Assembly (NCBI GenBank): GCA_902790215.1
Contig: CADAQX010000002.1
Location: 124,001 to 188,000, forward strand
Direction: 5' to 3'
Length of the DNA stretch: 64,000 nt
Source of the DNA: an uncultured Bacteroidota bacterium
Lineage (GTDB): Bacteria > Bacteroidota > Bacteroidia > Bacteroidales > P3
Part shown: in pieces, positions 28,983 through 38,640 of the stretch
Position numbering within the stretch: the first letter of the stretch is position 1
Layout of the letters: each line of letters begins with the position of its first letter
The notes under the pieces: generated by a model
Seen by the model: only the letters and a program-made list of their open reading frames with translations
Databases searched by the model: none
Told to the model about the DNA's origin: nothing
Program-made: the position numbers and the translations under genes

Positions 28983-29853
28983 AGAGCGATGATAACTTGT
29001 TGTAGAGACCCTTGCTTACCTTGACCAAAGGCATGCGCAGCGTGTTGCCTATCAGACCCTCTATTTCGAGCAACGCCTTTATGCCCGAAGGGTTGCCCTC
29101 TTCGAATATGGCATTCATCAATGGCAGCATACGGTAGTGTAACGGCAGGGCTTTCTTGATGTCCCCTTTCATTGCATAGCGAACCATCGACGACATCTCT
29201 TTTGGAAGCGCATTGGCCATGACCGAGATTACTCCCGATGCCCCCAGTGTAATCATGGGGTAGGTGAGGGCATCGTCGCCCGATATTACGGCAAAGTTAG
29301 CCGGTTTGCTGCGCAATATCTGCATTACTTGGCCGATATTGCCCGAAGCCTCCTTGATACCGATGATATTGGGGCATTCTGTGGCCAGCTGCAGTGTTGT
29401 CTCGGCCATGATGTTGACACCGGTGCGGCCGGGGACATTGTAGATGATTACCGGCACGGGCGATGCATCGGCGATTTGTTTGAAATGCTGCGCCAGACCC
29501 CGTTGGTTGGGCTTATTGTAATATGGAGCCACAGAAAGGATGCCGCTAATGCCGTCAAAGTTGGTATTGGCGATTGCATCTGTCACGGCAAGGGTATTGT
29601 TGCCGCCCAAGCCCAGCATGACGGGACAGCGGCCACCTACACTCTCTACGATGAAATCCTGCAGGGCATGGCGCTCGGTCTCGGTCATTGTCGCCGCTTC
29701 GCTGGTGGTGCCCAGGGCCACGATGTAGTCGGCACCTTCGGCCAGGATGTGGTTGATAAGGCTTTCGAGTTTGCTGAAGTCGATGGTTTCCTGTTTTCTG
29801 AACGGGGTGACTAGTGCAACGCCTGTTCCTGTGAATGGGTTTTTGTTGGCCAT
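28963..29853 (-). CDS. dapA: 4-hydroxy-tetrahydrodipicolinate synthase
   Basis: A 296-residue DapA, first committed enzyme of lysine and diaminopimelate synthesis, joining pyruvate and aspartate semialdehyde. The GTTSE motif (48-52), YNVPGRT (138-144) with the catalytic tyrosine, and GIKEASG (165-171) with the Schiff-base lysine Lys167 are complete. Length and motifs are normal. The thioesterase gene overlaps its end. No other dap genes are in the window. Confidence 0.97.
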   Translation of the reverse strand: MANKNPFTGTGVALVTPFRKQETIDFSKLESLINHILAEGADYIVALGTTSEAATMTETERHALQDFIVESVGGRCPVMLGLGGNNTLAVTDAIANTNFDGISGILSVAPYYNKPNQRGLAQHFKQIADASPVPVIIYNVPGRTGVNIMAETTLQLATECPNIIGIKEASGNIGQVMQILRSKPANFAVISGDDALTYPMITLGASGVISVMANALPKEMSSMVRYAMKGDIKKALPLHYRMLPLMNAIFEEGNPSGIKALLEIEGLIGNTLRMPLVKVSKGLYNKLSSLYDEFNA

Positions 29854-29907
29854 GAGTATTTCGTATTTTGTGATTAGTGAATGGACGTTTTATTTATTGA
29901 TTTTTGA

Positions 29908-30441
29908 TTATTTTCTGATTTGGGTAATGTAGTGCAGAATGTTGGGTAGGTAGGTCGCAAGGTCAAGTGGCTCTTTGCCGATGATGAGCAGGTCGTAGAT
30001 TTGGCTGTAGGGCTTGTCGCCGGTAACATTGTTGATGTAACCTACTCGCAGATTGGAGGAGGTGCTGAGGGTTACGTATGGCCCGAAGAGACCGTCGTCA
30101 GTGGTGGCGTCGATGAGCATGTCGTAGTGGTATTTTGTAAAAGAGAGCAGATAGTCGGGACGGGGTAGCCCGAATTTGTCTGTCATCTCTTGGCTGGCGG
30201 GGTGTTCGATTATCCTCAGTAGGATGCCTCTCTTTTTCAACATTGTGTTGAACTGGCTAATGGTGATGCGGTCTTTGTCTGACTCGTTTGCGATGTCGGG
30301 GGTGGCGTTGAGACGCTGGACTATAAGCCCGATACTGCCGATGTCGTTGAGGTTCACGATGCGTTTCCTGTGCGGCTTGGCCGCCAGGGTCTGCATAATG
30401 TTATCTATATGCTGGGTGCGTATTTTGTCTGCCAGTGCCAT
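29908..30441 (-). CDS. Hypothetical Bacteroidota protein (DUF6913-like)
   Basis: A 177-residue soluble protein. The segment KRGILLRIIEHPASQEMTDK, then KYHYDMLIDATTDDG and DLLIIGKEPLDL, suggests a nucleotide- or mixed-fold domain; I believe it is the family DUF6913 but am not certain. It lies 9 nt downstream of rnhB, on the same strand, and ends the run of minus-strand genes from 34866. The role is unknown. Confidence 0.65.
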   Translation of the reverse strand: MALADKIRTQHIDNIMQTLAAKPHRKRIVNLNDIGSIGLIVQRLNATPDIANESDKDRITISQFNTMLKKRGILLRIIEHPASQEMTDKFGLPRPDYLLSFTKYHYDMLIDATTDDGLFGPYVTLSTSSNLRVGYINNVTGDKPYSQIYDLLIIGKEPLDLATYLPNILHYITQIRK

Positions 30442-30450
30442 TCTGTGTTG

Positions 30451-31035
30451 TCAGTTGTTGATTTTTAGTTTGAAGGAGGTTCTGTGCAGGGGTGTGGCGC
30501 CGTGGCGTTTCAGTGCAGAGTAATGTGCTGCCGTGGGGTAGCCTTTGTTCTTGTCCCAGCCGTATTGCGGATACTGGAGTGCAAGGTCGTTCATGTAGTC
30601 GTCGCGGTAGGTCTTTGCCAGCACGGAGGCGGCTGCGATGGAGAGGTATTTGCCGTCGCCTTTCACGATGGTGCAATAGGGTATCAGGCTTTCGTTGTAG
30701 AATCGGTTTCCGTCGATGAGCAGCAGTTGGGGTGCAACTGTCAGTTGTGCGACAGCAAGGTTCATGGCATGGATGGCAGCCCGAAGGATGTTGGTTTGGT
30801 CTATCTCTTGCGGCGATACGGAGGATACAGCCCAGGCAACGGCGTCTTTTTCTATCTGGTCCCGCAGCAGGTAGCGCTGTTTCTCGCTCAGCTGCTTGGA
30901 GTCGTTGAGTGTTTCGTTTTGATAGTCTTTGGGCAGGATGACTGCCGCTGCGAACACTGCACCCGCCAGGCAGCCGCGACCGGCTTCGTCGCAACCGCAT
31001 TCTATCAAATCGGGGGTGTAATGGGACAGCAGCAT
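30451..31035 (-). CDS. rnhB: Ribonuclease HII
   Basis: A 194-residue RNase HII, which nicks RNA:DNA hybrids and removes single ribonucleotides. The start [16 protein letters not shown] holds the catalytic Asp16-Glu17 pair; [10 protein letters not shown] and LLIDGNRF follow as expected. It is encoded 3 nt behind the DUF6427-like membrane gene and is likely co-transcribed. Confidence 0.96.
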   Translation of the reverse strand: MLLSHYTPDLIECGCDEAGRGCLAGAVFAAAVILPKDYQNETLNDSKQLSEKQRYLLRDQIEKDAVAWAVSSVSPQEIDQTNILRAAIHAMNLAVAQLTVAPQLLLIDGNRFYNESLIPYCTIVKGDGKYLSIAAASVLAKTYRDDYMNDLALQYPQYGWDKNKGYPTAAHYSALKRHGATPLHRTSFKLKINN

Positions 31036-31038
31036 GTT

Positions 31039-31998
31039 CTATATCAGATTAAAGACTACAAAGAGTAATACGGCAAGTATGAAGATTGCATTCGGCACCA
31101 GCTCTTTCCTGCCCGGCTCGATGAAGAGGAAGGTGCTGCAGCATGCAAAGGGAATGGCATAGCATTGTGTCGCCACTGGGATGATGCTGGTGTATATGCT
31201 GAGTGCAATACTGCCGAGTGTGAACAGTAGAAGTGTTGTGATGTTCTTGTTGAAATTGATGCTCCGGTTCTGGCTCCCGCCGATGGCGGTACCCATTCCG
31301 ATGACAATCATGACAAGGAATACAATGCTGACGGCCCATTGCATGAAATTGCCGCCGACATGGAGGTGGAAATCAGTAATGTTGTACAGGAGAAGGTAGT
31401 TGCGATAAAACAGTTCGTCGCACACAAAATAGTATGTCTCAAGTATTATGAATGGGGAGAGAAATCCCAGGACAAGCATGGTGTTGTCGCGCCACGAGTA
31501 GAGACTGTAGTTGAACATGCTTGCCACCAGTGGAATGACAAATACCACCATGACTGGGCAGAACAAGGTGGAAAGAGCGATGCAGGCCGAGGCTCCGAAC
31601 ACTTTGTCAAGCCCTACCGAGAGCAGGGTGCTGGTGAGCAGCAGCTGGTCGATGCCGATGAGCAGGAAGAGGCTGCCCATGATGACGGGGCTTAGTGTGG
31701 GATGCCCGACACTCATGGCGATGACGTAAAACAGCATGGGCAGCAAAGAACTCTGGGTAATCATCTTGTGCCGGTAGAGTATGCTGTTGAACAACACCCC
31801 CTCGGCAAGTACCAGAATGAATGCCACGATTGTGGCAACAGCAGGTTTCATGCTGCCAGTGATCCAGAAGTACAATTCTCCACCGCATTCGGTGGCGGCA
31901 CTTAGCGGGTGGACAAAACTTTTCATCCACATCAGTGCCGCCACCACTAATATGATGGCAATCTGCACCGGAATATTGGTTCGGAATGTCTTCAGCAT
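31039..31998 (-). CDS. Polytopic membrane protein (DUF6427-like)
   Basis: A 319-residue membrane protein with about 8-9 hydrophobic segments, starting FRTNIPVQIAIILVVAALMW. It resembles a Bacteroidota family I know as DUF6427, of unknown function. No transporter or enzyme motif is visible. Its neighbours (subtilase upstream, rnhB downstream) give no clue. Confidence 0.7.
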   Translation of the reverse strand: MLKTFRTNIPVQIAIILVVAALMWMKSFVHPLSAATECGGELYFWITGSMKPAVATIVAFILVLAEGVLFNSILYRHKMITQSSLLPMLFYVIAMSVGHPTLSPVIMGSLFLLIGIDQLLLTSTLLSVGLDKVFGASACIALSTLFCPVMVVFVIPLVASMFNYSLYSWRDNTMLVLGFLSPFIILETYYFVCDELFYRNYLLLYNITDFHLHVGGNFMQWAVSIVFLVMIVIGMGTAIGGSQNRSINFNKNITTLLLFTLGSIALSIYTSIIPVATQCYAIPFACCSTFLFIEPGRKELVPNAIFILAVLLFVVFNLI

Positions 31999-32038
31999 TG
32001 CTGTCGGGTATGTGATGTGGCTATGACATCATGACTGG

Positions 32039-34186
32039 TTACTTGATCAGCCTGGTGTTGCGGGCGCCGCATTTAACGATATATACTCCGTGGGGCAATC
32101 CTGAAATATCGATTGTCGATTCCATCACCACTTGCTGTGAAAGCACAAGGGTGCCGTTTATGGCGTAGATCATGACGGTTTCAGGGGTGTGGCGGCCGGT
32201 CAGCACTGTCACCTGCGAGGTTGCGGGATTGGGATAGACTTGCAGGGATTTGGCAAACCACTCCTCGTCGGCCTCTTGGATGTCGACATGTGCTAACGCC
32301 TCGTTGACGGCAGCCAGGGCGTTCACTTTGCCCCATCCCCAAATATCGCTGATGCTGTCGTTCTCATGCAGCGGGCCGGTCTGGCTGTCGTTGCGGGTGG
32401 TGGCGCACAATATTTCGCGTACTTGGCGGGGCGATAGTCCGGGATTGGCTTCCAGCATTAGGGCTACAATACCCGTCACGGCAGGACCTGACATCGAGGT
32501 GCCCGACATTCTGGCCCATATATAGTCGCGTCCGGCATAGTTGTAGGTCATTATTGCTGTGTAGTGCTCCTCGGTATATGAACTGAGTGAGGATATGACA
32601 TTGATGCCGGGAGCCGACACGTCGGGTTTTCTCCGTCCGTCGATAAGGGGGCCGTGGCTCGAAAAAGAGGCTATCACGCCGGGCTCTATTTCCCCGTTGG
32701 GCTTTTTGCTGTCGGCATTGTGCGCGGCCACGGCGATGCAGTTCTCTGCGCAGGCGGGCTCACCGATGCCGCTGGCGTTGTCACCTTTGGTGTAGTTGGG
32801 GTAGTAGCTCTTGGAGAACTCGGCGCCCATATTGCCGGCACCGTTGGCCAAGTCGGCTATGTTCCACACGTGTATGGTGCCTTCGTTGGCGGTGACGGCA
32901 AGATGAATTTCATAGTTGGCGTTCTTATACACGGTGAGGAGTACATGCGGACGGCTGTTGAAGATGTTGGCGCTCTCTACAGTCATGCGGAAACGGATGG
33001 TGTCGGTTCCTGCCACCAGTGCGCTGTCGAGGGTGTAGCTGTAGCCATTTCCGCCAGGGGTGGCCATCGTCATGTATTGCCAGGGCAGGCACACCGAGTC
33101 ACCGTTGCCCACCATGGCAAAGGAGACACTGAACAGGTTGCCGGGCTCGCCCCAGATGACGATGTCCTGGCCGATTTCTGTATAGTTGTAATATTTTGCT
33201 ATGGAGCGCAATGTGTCGGGCTGTCCAGCGACGAAAGTCTTCGACAGGTGGAACAAGTCGTCGCCGCAGTTGCCGCCGCTGGTGACGAAGACGATACCGC
33301 TGTCCGAAAGGTTGTTGATGGCTTGGCTGGCCAAAGAAGTGCCGTCGATGGGGCCGAGGGTGTACATGCCCCAGCTGTTATTGATGACCAGGCGCTTGCC
33401 CTCTTCCTTGGCTACGTTTTTCATCCAGTCAACCGCATCAAGCCACGATGCAAGGTCGAGACGGAACGAGGCGAACAGGAGGTTGGCGTAGGGGGCCTGA
33501 CCCACATAGTTGCCGTCGATGCCGCGTCCGGCACAGATACCGGCCACATGTGTGCCGTGGGTGGCGTAGCCGTAGAGTCCGGAGGTGTCGCCACCCGCCT
33601 GCAGTAGGTCGTGACGGCCTACAATCTCAGTGCCGTAGTCAAAGCCCTGAGGGGCGGGACCTTTCAGGCGGAACTGGTCCCAGGCACGCAGCAGGCGGCG
33701 GTTGTCCTGTCCGTTATTGTTGAAATTCGGGTGCTTGTAGTCGAATCCCCAGTCGGTGATGCCGATAATGACATCCTTGCCCGTATAGGCCTGGGGCACT
33801 CCAAGGCCAGCCTGCACACTGTCCGTGCGGGTGTCCACGCGGGTGCGGTTCATCGTCGGGAAAATGGTCTGGGAGATTGTGTATTGCAGGATTTCAGGAC
33901 AATTCTCCAGAACATTGATTTTTGATATGGGGACGCGCAGGGTGACAATGTCGCCCGCTTTGGCACCAGTCACAATGCCGTATGCCTTTAATTTATCAGC
34001 ATTGTATTGTGCCGATACCTTTGCCAGAAGTCGCACCTCGCTGGCTCCGGACTTCTGTTGTGCGAGTTGGTCCAGTTTCACCTGCGACACGGCATCGCTC
34101 TTGCCGTTTGCAACCAGGTTGATACGCTGGCCATACACTTGTGTGGTTAGCAGCAACGCTACTGCAAATAATACTTTTCGACTCAT
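32039..34186 (-). CDS. S8 subtilisin-like protease with T9SS sorting tail
   Basis: A 715-residue secreted serine protease. Catalytic residues are in GITDWGFDYKHP (Asp145), ATHGTHVAGICAG (His210) and SGTSMSGPAVTG (Ser near 562). A propeptide-like region precedes the domain (residues 21-130), and the C-terminus has YPNPATSQVTVLTG then GVYIVKCGARNTRLIK, a T9SS type-A signal. It is exported to the cell surface, probably for protein breakdown. Its start overlaps the end of the MORN gene by 4 nt, so the two are co-translated. Confidence 0.95.
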   Translation of the reverse strand: MSRKVLFAVALLLTTQVYGQRINLVANGKSDAVSQVKLDQLAQQKSGASEVRLLAKVSAQYNADKLKAYGIVTGAKAGDIVTLRVPISKINVLENCPEILQYTISQTIFPTMNRTRVDTRTDSVQAGLGVPQAYTGKDVIIGITDWGFDYKHPNFNNNGQDNRRLLRAWDQFRLKGPAPQGFDYGTEIVGRHDLLQAGGDTSGLYGYATHGTHVAGICAGRGIDGNYVGQAPYANLLFASFRLDLASWLDAVDWMKNVAKEEGKRLVINNSWGMYTLGPIDGTSLASQAINNLSDSGIVFVTSGGNCGDDLFHLSKTFVAGQPDTLRSIAKYYNYTEIGQDIVIWGEPGNLFSVSFAMVGNGDSVCLPWQYMTMATPGGNGYSYTLDSALVAGTDTIRFRMTVESANIFNSRPHVLLTVYKNANYEIHLAVTANEGTIHVWNIADLANGAGNMGAEFSKSYYPNYTKGDNASGIGEPACAENCIAVAAHNADSKKPNGEIEPGVIASFSSHGPLIDGRRKPDVSAPGINVISSLSSYTEEHYTAIMTYNYAGRDYIWARMSGTSMSGPAVTGIVALMLEANPGLSPRQVREILCATTRNDSQTGPLHENDSISDIWGWGKVNALAAVNEALAHVDIQEADEEWFAKSLQVYPNPATSQVTVLTGRHTPETVMIYAINGTLVLSQQVVMESTIDISGLPHGVYIVKCGARNTRLIK

Positions 34187-34866
34187 TGTTCTGTTTTTTG
34201 CTCTGGTTTGTTTTCAGGTTGATCTTCTATTTTCTTCTCCACCTTGCCGTCTTTGTAAATGGCATGCGTGACGTTGCCACGGCTGTCGGTGTAGGTGCCT
34301 TCTCCATTCTGTTTTCCGTTGACCCATTGGCCTGAATAGCGGGCGCCGTTCTCAAACACATATTCGCCCGTGCCGTTCATCTTGCCTTGGTGCCATTCGC
34401 CTGTGTATTTGGCACCGTTGGGCCACACACGGGTGCCAGTGCCTTCGGGTTCCCCTTCAACCAGGTCGCCCTCGTAGTAGCCGCCCGTGGCATAGGTGAA
34501 CTTGCCGTTGCCTGTTTGGCTGGCACCATCGGTAAACTCAGCTTCAATCACATCTCCGTTGGGATAGTAGACAAAGCCTTTGCCTACCATTTTGCCCTTT
34601 TCCCACGTGCCCTCGCAACGGCCACCGGTAGCGTAGGTGTATATGCCTTTACCGTGGTACATGCCTTTTTGCCATTCGCCGTCGTAGCGGTCGCCGTTTG
34701 CAAACTGCATCGTGCCGTAGCCCGAAGGACGTGTGGCTTCGTCGAGATTTCCATTGTAAACATTCCCGTTTTTGTATTTAATGGGACGGGAGACCTGTGC
34801 TGCAGCAAACTGGCTGAACAGCAGAGTCGTTAGAATTAGGCTGACAATTAGTTTAGTTGTTTTCAT
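34183..34866 (-). CDS. MORN-repeat protein
   Basis: A 227-residue secreted protein with a signal peptide (FSQFAAAQ) and about eight MORN repeats of the type YxGxWxxGxxxGxGxY, e.g. GDRYDGEWQKGMYHGKGIY and GAKYTGEWHQGKMNGTGEY, spanning residues 35-200, then an acidic/lysine-rich tail. MORN repeats form flat sheets that bind proteins or lipids. It is coupled to the S8 protease by a 4-nt overlap. A promoter box is at 34884-34891. Confidence 0.92.
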   Translation of the reverse strand: MKTTKLIVSLILTTLLFSQFAAAQVSRPIKYKNGNVYNGNLDEATRPSGYGTMQFANGDRYDGEWQKGMYHGKGIYTYATGGRCEGTWEKGKMVGKGFVYYPNGDVIEAEFTDGASQTGNGKFTYATGGYYEGDLVEGEPEGTGTRVWPNGAKYTGEWHQGKMNGTGEYVFENGARYSGQWVNGKQNGEGTYTDSRGNVTHAIYKDGKVEKKIEDQPENKPEQKTEQ

Positions 34867-34883
34867 GAGTGCATATTTTTTTG

Positions 34884-34891
34884 CAAAAGTA
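34884..34891 (-). promoter_or_regulatory. Promoter -7 box of MORN-protease operon
   Basis: CAAAAGTA reads TACTTTTG on the minus strand, 18 nt before the start at 34866. Confidence 0.65.
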
Positions 34892-35087
34892 CAAAAAAAA
34901 AGACATCCGTGGCTTTTTTTTATTCAAAAATCAACTAAGTGATTAATTGATAGAGTTATGTATTGCTTTTGTATCTACGCATCCTTATCCTCTTTCCCCA
35001 TCGGTCATACTCTTTCTTTTGGTGTTATCTTTGTCGGTGCTAAAGTTTGGCAAGTTTCACCCTTTCTTCCGTCATCGTTGTCCGTTG

Positions 35088-35176
35088 AAAAAAGTTGAAA
35101 GTTGAAAGTTGAAAATTGAAAATTGCTGCCGCACCTGAATAGTTCTCAACTCTCAACTTTCAACTCACAACTTTCA
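35088..35176. repeat. Word-built hairpin with conserved loop (variant)
   Basis: Left: GTTGAAAGTTGAAAGTTGAA; loop: GCTGCCGCACCTGAATAG; right: TCTCAACTCTCAACTTTCAA. The loop is nearly that of the repeats at 11188 and 12667, but the arm words differ. It lies in the 790-bp gap between divergent MORN and korA genes. Confidence 0.8.
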
Positions 35177-35202
35177 TCATAGCAACAATTCAGTGAGACG
35201 CT

Positions 35203-35447
35203 TGCCGTTTCGCGCGGAAGTTACGTTTTATTCTGCGATGGATTACGCCACCTTTCGCCAACTTACTCCACAGTTCCGATAGTTTCGCATATTTGTCCCC
35301 AACGTTCCTCTGTGCGCCTTCCGGACTCGATGTTGCGTCGTTCTTCATTTTATCGTTTTCCGATATGTTTCCCTCATTTTTCCCCTTCTGAAAGGGAAAA
35401 AGAGTGGAAAACGATCGAATAACGAGCGAATAAATGACGACGCTTGA
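35203..35447. repeat. 245-bp dispersed repeat, copy 2
   Basis: Same length as 14463-14707, with the same start (TGCCGTTTCGCGCGGAA) and end (AATGACGACGCTTGA) and small changes in between. It precedes the korA promoter by about 160 bp. The rest of this gap, 35448-35604, is A/T-rich and holds only the promoter. Confidence 0.8.
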
Positions 35448-35604
35448 TGGTTGCTTCAACGACTGATTTGGGTTGATAAGTCACACCCTTTACAAGAATT
35501 ATTTTCAACATTATAAATATTTGGTATAATGTGTGTTGTGTCGGTATCAACAATTTATTTCTGTTTCTTTTTTTATTTAAATTAAATATGTTGGCAAAAT
35601 TTCG

Positions 35605-35612
35605 TATCTTTG
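35605..35612 (+). promoter_or_regulatory. Promoter -7 box of korAB
   Basis: TATCTTTG, 43 nt before the korA start codon at 35656. Confidence 0.7.
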
Positions 35613-35655
35613 CATTTTAAACTTAAAACGCATTTATAATTTAATACATTTCAAA

Positions 35656-37494
35656 ATGTCAAAAGAACAGATAGTTAATAAAGATGACCTCGTCGTCCGT
35701 TTTGCCGGTGACTCCGGCGACGGCATGCAGTTGTCGGGAACCCTTTTCTCCGACGCCTCTGCATTGACGGGTAACGACATCGCCACCTTCCCGGACTATC
35801 CCGCCGAGATTCGTGCTCCCCACAACACAATTGCAGGCGTTTCGGGTTATCAGGTACATGTGGGTAACCATATTTACAGCTCGGGCGACAAGTGCGATAT
35901 CCTCGTGGCTATGAACCCCGCTTCCTTCAAGTCGAACCTGAAGTGGGCGAAAAAGGGCGCATCGGTGATTGTCGATATCGACACGTTCACCGACGAGGCT
36001 ATGGAAAAGGCCGGTTACAAGGAGAATCCGTTCACCGACGAGATGGAGCGTGCCTACACCATCATCAAGGCTCCTATCTCTTCCTTCACCGCTCGCATCG
36101 GTCAGGAGCAGGGCGCCGACAAGAAGACCGCCGACAAGTGCCGCAACATGTTTGCGCTGGGCATCATCTTCTTCATGACGCACAAGAAGCTCGACCAGAC
36201 TTTTGCCTATCTGGAGCGCAAGTTTGCCAAGAAACCCGATGTCATCAAGCTGAACAAGGCTGTTTTGAGCGAGGGTTACGAATATGCCGACAAACTGGAG
36301 GTTATCCACTCCCATATTTTCGAGGTGGCTCACGCCGAGATGCCCAAGGGCCGTTACCGCAACATCACCGGTAATGTCGCTACCGCTTGGGGTCTGTTGG
36401 CAGCTTCGGAGCGCAGCGGACGCCGTCTGTTCCTCGGCAGTTATCCTATCACCCCCGCCACGGATGTGATGGTTGAGCTGTCCAAACACAAAGGCTTGGG
36501 CGCACGCGTGTTCCAGGCTGAAGACGAGATTGCAGGTGTCTGCTCCGCCATCGGCGCCAGCTATGCAGGTGCTTTGGCCTGCACCAGCACTTCCGGCCCC
36601 GGCCTGTCGCTGAAGAGCGAGGCACTGGGTCTGGCCGTGATGACCGAGCTTCCCTTGGTTGTTGTCGATGTGCAGCGCGGCGGTCCCTCCACCGGTCTGC
36701 CCACCAAGACCGAGCAGAGCGACCTGAACCAGGCTCTCTACGGCCGCAACGGCGAGGCTCCCCTCATTGTTGTTGCCGCCTCCAGCAGTGCCAACTGCTT
36801 CTATTGGGCCTACACCGCAGCCAAGCTGGCTTTGGAGCACATGACCCCCGTCATCCTGCTCACCGACGGCTATCTGGGCAACGGCTCGCAGCTGTTCCGC
36901 ATTCCGAAGGTTGCCGACCTGCCGAGCATCACGCCTCGTCTGGCCAAGCCCAACGACCCGGACTATCGTCCGTTCCGTCGCGACCCCGAGACCTTTGCAC
37001 GCGAATGGGCTCTGCCCGGCATGGAAGGTCTGCGCCACCGTGTAGGCGGTCTTGAGAAGTGCCCTGACGGTCCTCTCAGCACCGACCCCGAGAACCACGC
37101 TCTGATGACCTACAACCGTCAGGAGAAGGTGAACCGCGTGGCCAACTACATCCCCGAACAGGAGGTGACCGGCAATCCCGACGCTGACCTGCTCGTTGTC
37201 GGCTGGGGCGGCACCGCAGGTGCCATCACCTTGGCTGTGGAAGAGCTGAACAACGAAGGCAAGAAGGTGGCTTACACCCACTTCAACTATATCTGCCCGC
37301 TGCCTAAGAACACTGGCGACATCTTGCGCAAGTACAAAAAGATTGTGGTGTGCGAATTGAACAACGGCCAGTTTGCCGGATACCTGCGCACCCAGTTCCC
37401 GGAGTGCCCCATGCAGCAGTACAACAAGATTATGGGTCTGCCCTTCGAGGTTGGCGAGCTTAAAGAATGTTTCACCAAAATTTTAGGAGAATAA
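35656..37494 (+). CDS. korA: 2-oxoacid:acceptor oxidoreductase, subunit alpha
   Basis: A 612-residue fused gamma-alpha subunit of a 2-oxoglutarate-type ferredoxin oxidoreductase, which converts 2-oxoglutarate and CoA to succinyl-CoA with low-potential electrons. The N-terminal gamma domain begins VVRFAGDSGDGMQLSG; the alpha domain (from about 215) has SYPITPATDVMVEL, the GLSLKSEALGLAVM stretch and VDVQRGGPSTGLPTKTEQSD. It is followed 3 nt later by the beta subunit. Length is normal. Codons are markedly G/C-ending, unlike the AT-rich islands, which fits a highly expressed core gene. The 2-oxoglutarate assignment rests on family resemblance. Confidence 0.92.
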   Translation: MSKEQIVNKDDLVVRFAGDSGDGMQLSGTLFSDASALTGNDIATFPDYPAEIRAPHNTIAGVSGYQVHVGNHIYSSGDKCDILVAMNPASFKSNLKWAKKGASVIVDIDTFTDEAMEKAGYKENPFTDEMERAYTIIKAPISSFTARIGQEQGADKKTADKCRNMFALGIIFFMTHKKLDQTFAYLERKFAKKPDVIKLNKAVLSEGYEYADKLEVIHSHIFEVAHAEMPKGRYRNITGNVATAWGLLAASERSGRRLFLGSYPITPATDVMVELSKHKGLGARVFQAEDEIAGVCSAIGASYAGALACTSTSGPGLSLKSEALGLAVMTELPLVVVDVQRGGPSTGLPTKTEQSDLNQALYGRNGEAPLIVVAASSSANCFYWAYTAAKLALEHMTPVILLTDGYLGNGSQLFRIPKVADLPSITPRLAKPNDPDYRPFRRDPETFAREWALPGMEGLRHRVGGLEKCPDGPLSTDPENHALMTYNRQEKVNRVANYIPEQEVTGNPDADLLVVGWGGTAGAITLAVEELNNEGKKVAYTHFNYICPLPKNTGDILRKYKKIVVCELNNGQFAGYLRTQFPECPMQQYNKIMGLPFEVGELKECFTKILGE

Positions 37495-37497
37495 GTC

Positions 37498-38529
37498 ATG
37501 GCAAAGAGACATTTCGTTCCCAAAGCGGGAGTTGAATATACAAAGGCTGATTTCACCAGCGACCAGATGGTAAAATGGTGCCCCGGATGCGGCGACCATG
37601 CCATCCTTTCCTCTCTGTTGAGCACCTTCCCCAAGACCGGCCACAAGAAGGAGAATATCTGCATGGTGTCCGGTATCGGATGCTCCTCGCGTATTCCTTA
37701 TTATGTGGACACCTATGGTTTCCACAGCATCCACGGCCGCGCTTGCGCCATTGCAACCGGTGTGAAACTGGCTAACCCCGAGCTGAGCGTCTGGGTGAAT
37801 ATGGGCGACGGCGACTCGATGGCTATCGGTGGCAACCACCTTATCCATGCTGTCCGCCGCAACCAGGATTTCAACATCACCATCTTCAACAACGAGATTT
37901 ACGGCTTGACCAAGGGTCAGTACAGCCCCACTACCAAGTTCGGCCAGGTGACCAAGACTTCACCCTTCGGCACCATCGACTATCCCTTCAATCCCGGTGA
38001 ACTGGTGATGGGTGCCCAGGGCACTTTCTTCGCCCGCTCTCTCGACTGTGTGCCCGCCCTCACCAGCCAGGTGATGGAGGCTGCTGCCAAGCACGATGGC
38101 ACCAGCGTTGTAGAGGTGCTGCAGAACTGCATGATCTTTAACGACAAGACTCACGCTGCCATTACCGACCGCGCCGTGCGCGACGACCGCACCATTGTGC
38201 TGGAGAATGGCAAACCCATGATTTTCGGCAAGGAGAAGAACAAGGGTATCCGTTTCAATGGCCGTTGCCTCGAGGCCGTTACCATCGGCGAGAATGGCAT
38301 CACCATGGACGATATCATGATTCACCACGAGGACACCGAGGACACCGGCATCCACATGATGCTGGCCCGCATGAGCGGCGACCTGCCCGTGGCTCTCGGC
38401 GTCATCCGCAATGTCGAGAAGCCCTCGTACACCGAGTTGTATGAGAACCAGATGGATGAGTGCAAGGCCAACTGCAAGTACAAATGCGTGGATGACCTGC
38501 TCAACTCTGGCGACACCTGGGAAGTCTGA
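37498..38529 (+). CDS. korB: 2-oxoacid:acceptor oxidoreductase, subunit beta
   Basis: A 343-residue beta subunit that binds thiamine diphosphate and an iron-sulfur cluster. WCPGCGDHAILSSLL and GIGCSSRIPYY give cluster cysteines, and GDGDSMAIGGNHLIHA followed by NNEIYGLTKGQYSPT is the thiamine-diphosphate/metal motif. The C-terminal 60 residues add a cysteine-poor tail. It partners with KorA. No separate delta or ferredoxin subunit is encoded nearby. Confidence 0.93.
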   Translation: MAKRHFVPKAGVEYTKADFTSDQMVKWCPGCGDHAILSSLLSTFPKTGHKKENICMVSGIGCSSRIPYYVDTYGFHSIHGRACAIATGVKLANPELSVWVNMGDGDSMAIGGNHLIHAVRRNQDFNITIFNNEIYGLTKGQYSPTTKFGQVTKTSPFGTIDYPFNPGELVMGAQGTFFARSLDCVPALTSQVMEAAAKHDGTSVVEVLQNCMIFNDKTHAAITDRAVRDDRTIVLENGKPMIFGKEKNKGIRFNGRCLEAVTIGENGITMDDIMIHHEDTEDTGIHMMLARMSGDLPVALGVIRNVEKPSYTELYENQMDECKANCKYKCVDDLLNSGDTWEV

Positions 38530-38541
38530 GCCTTAGTATGA

Positions 38542-38600
38542 TGAGAGAACTAAGAATTAAGAAGTCGGACAAGTCCCTCTTTTTAATTCTTAGTTCTTAA
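38542..38600. repeat. Word-built hairpin between korB and valS
   Basis: AGAACTAAGAATTAAGAAG pairs with TTAATTCTTAGTTCTTAAT around a GTCGGACAAGTCCC loop with its own small stem. T residues after the loop could support termination of korAB. Confidence 0.75.
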
Positions 38601-38640
38601 TTTGAATTGTGTTTTAATACTTAATACCTTAATAATTACA

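Noticed and set aside
35659-37281. Long 540-codon ORF antisense to korA
   Set aside because: It is the mirror of a GC-rich, codon-biased core gene; its protein is low in complexity and matches no family. The same applies to long antisense frames over gcvT (18491-19789), the DUF1015 gene (11289-12479), HtrA (61539-62906) and valS (39274-40437).
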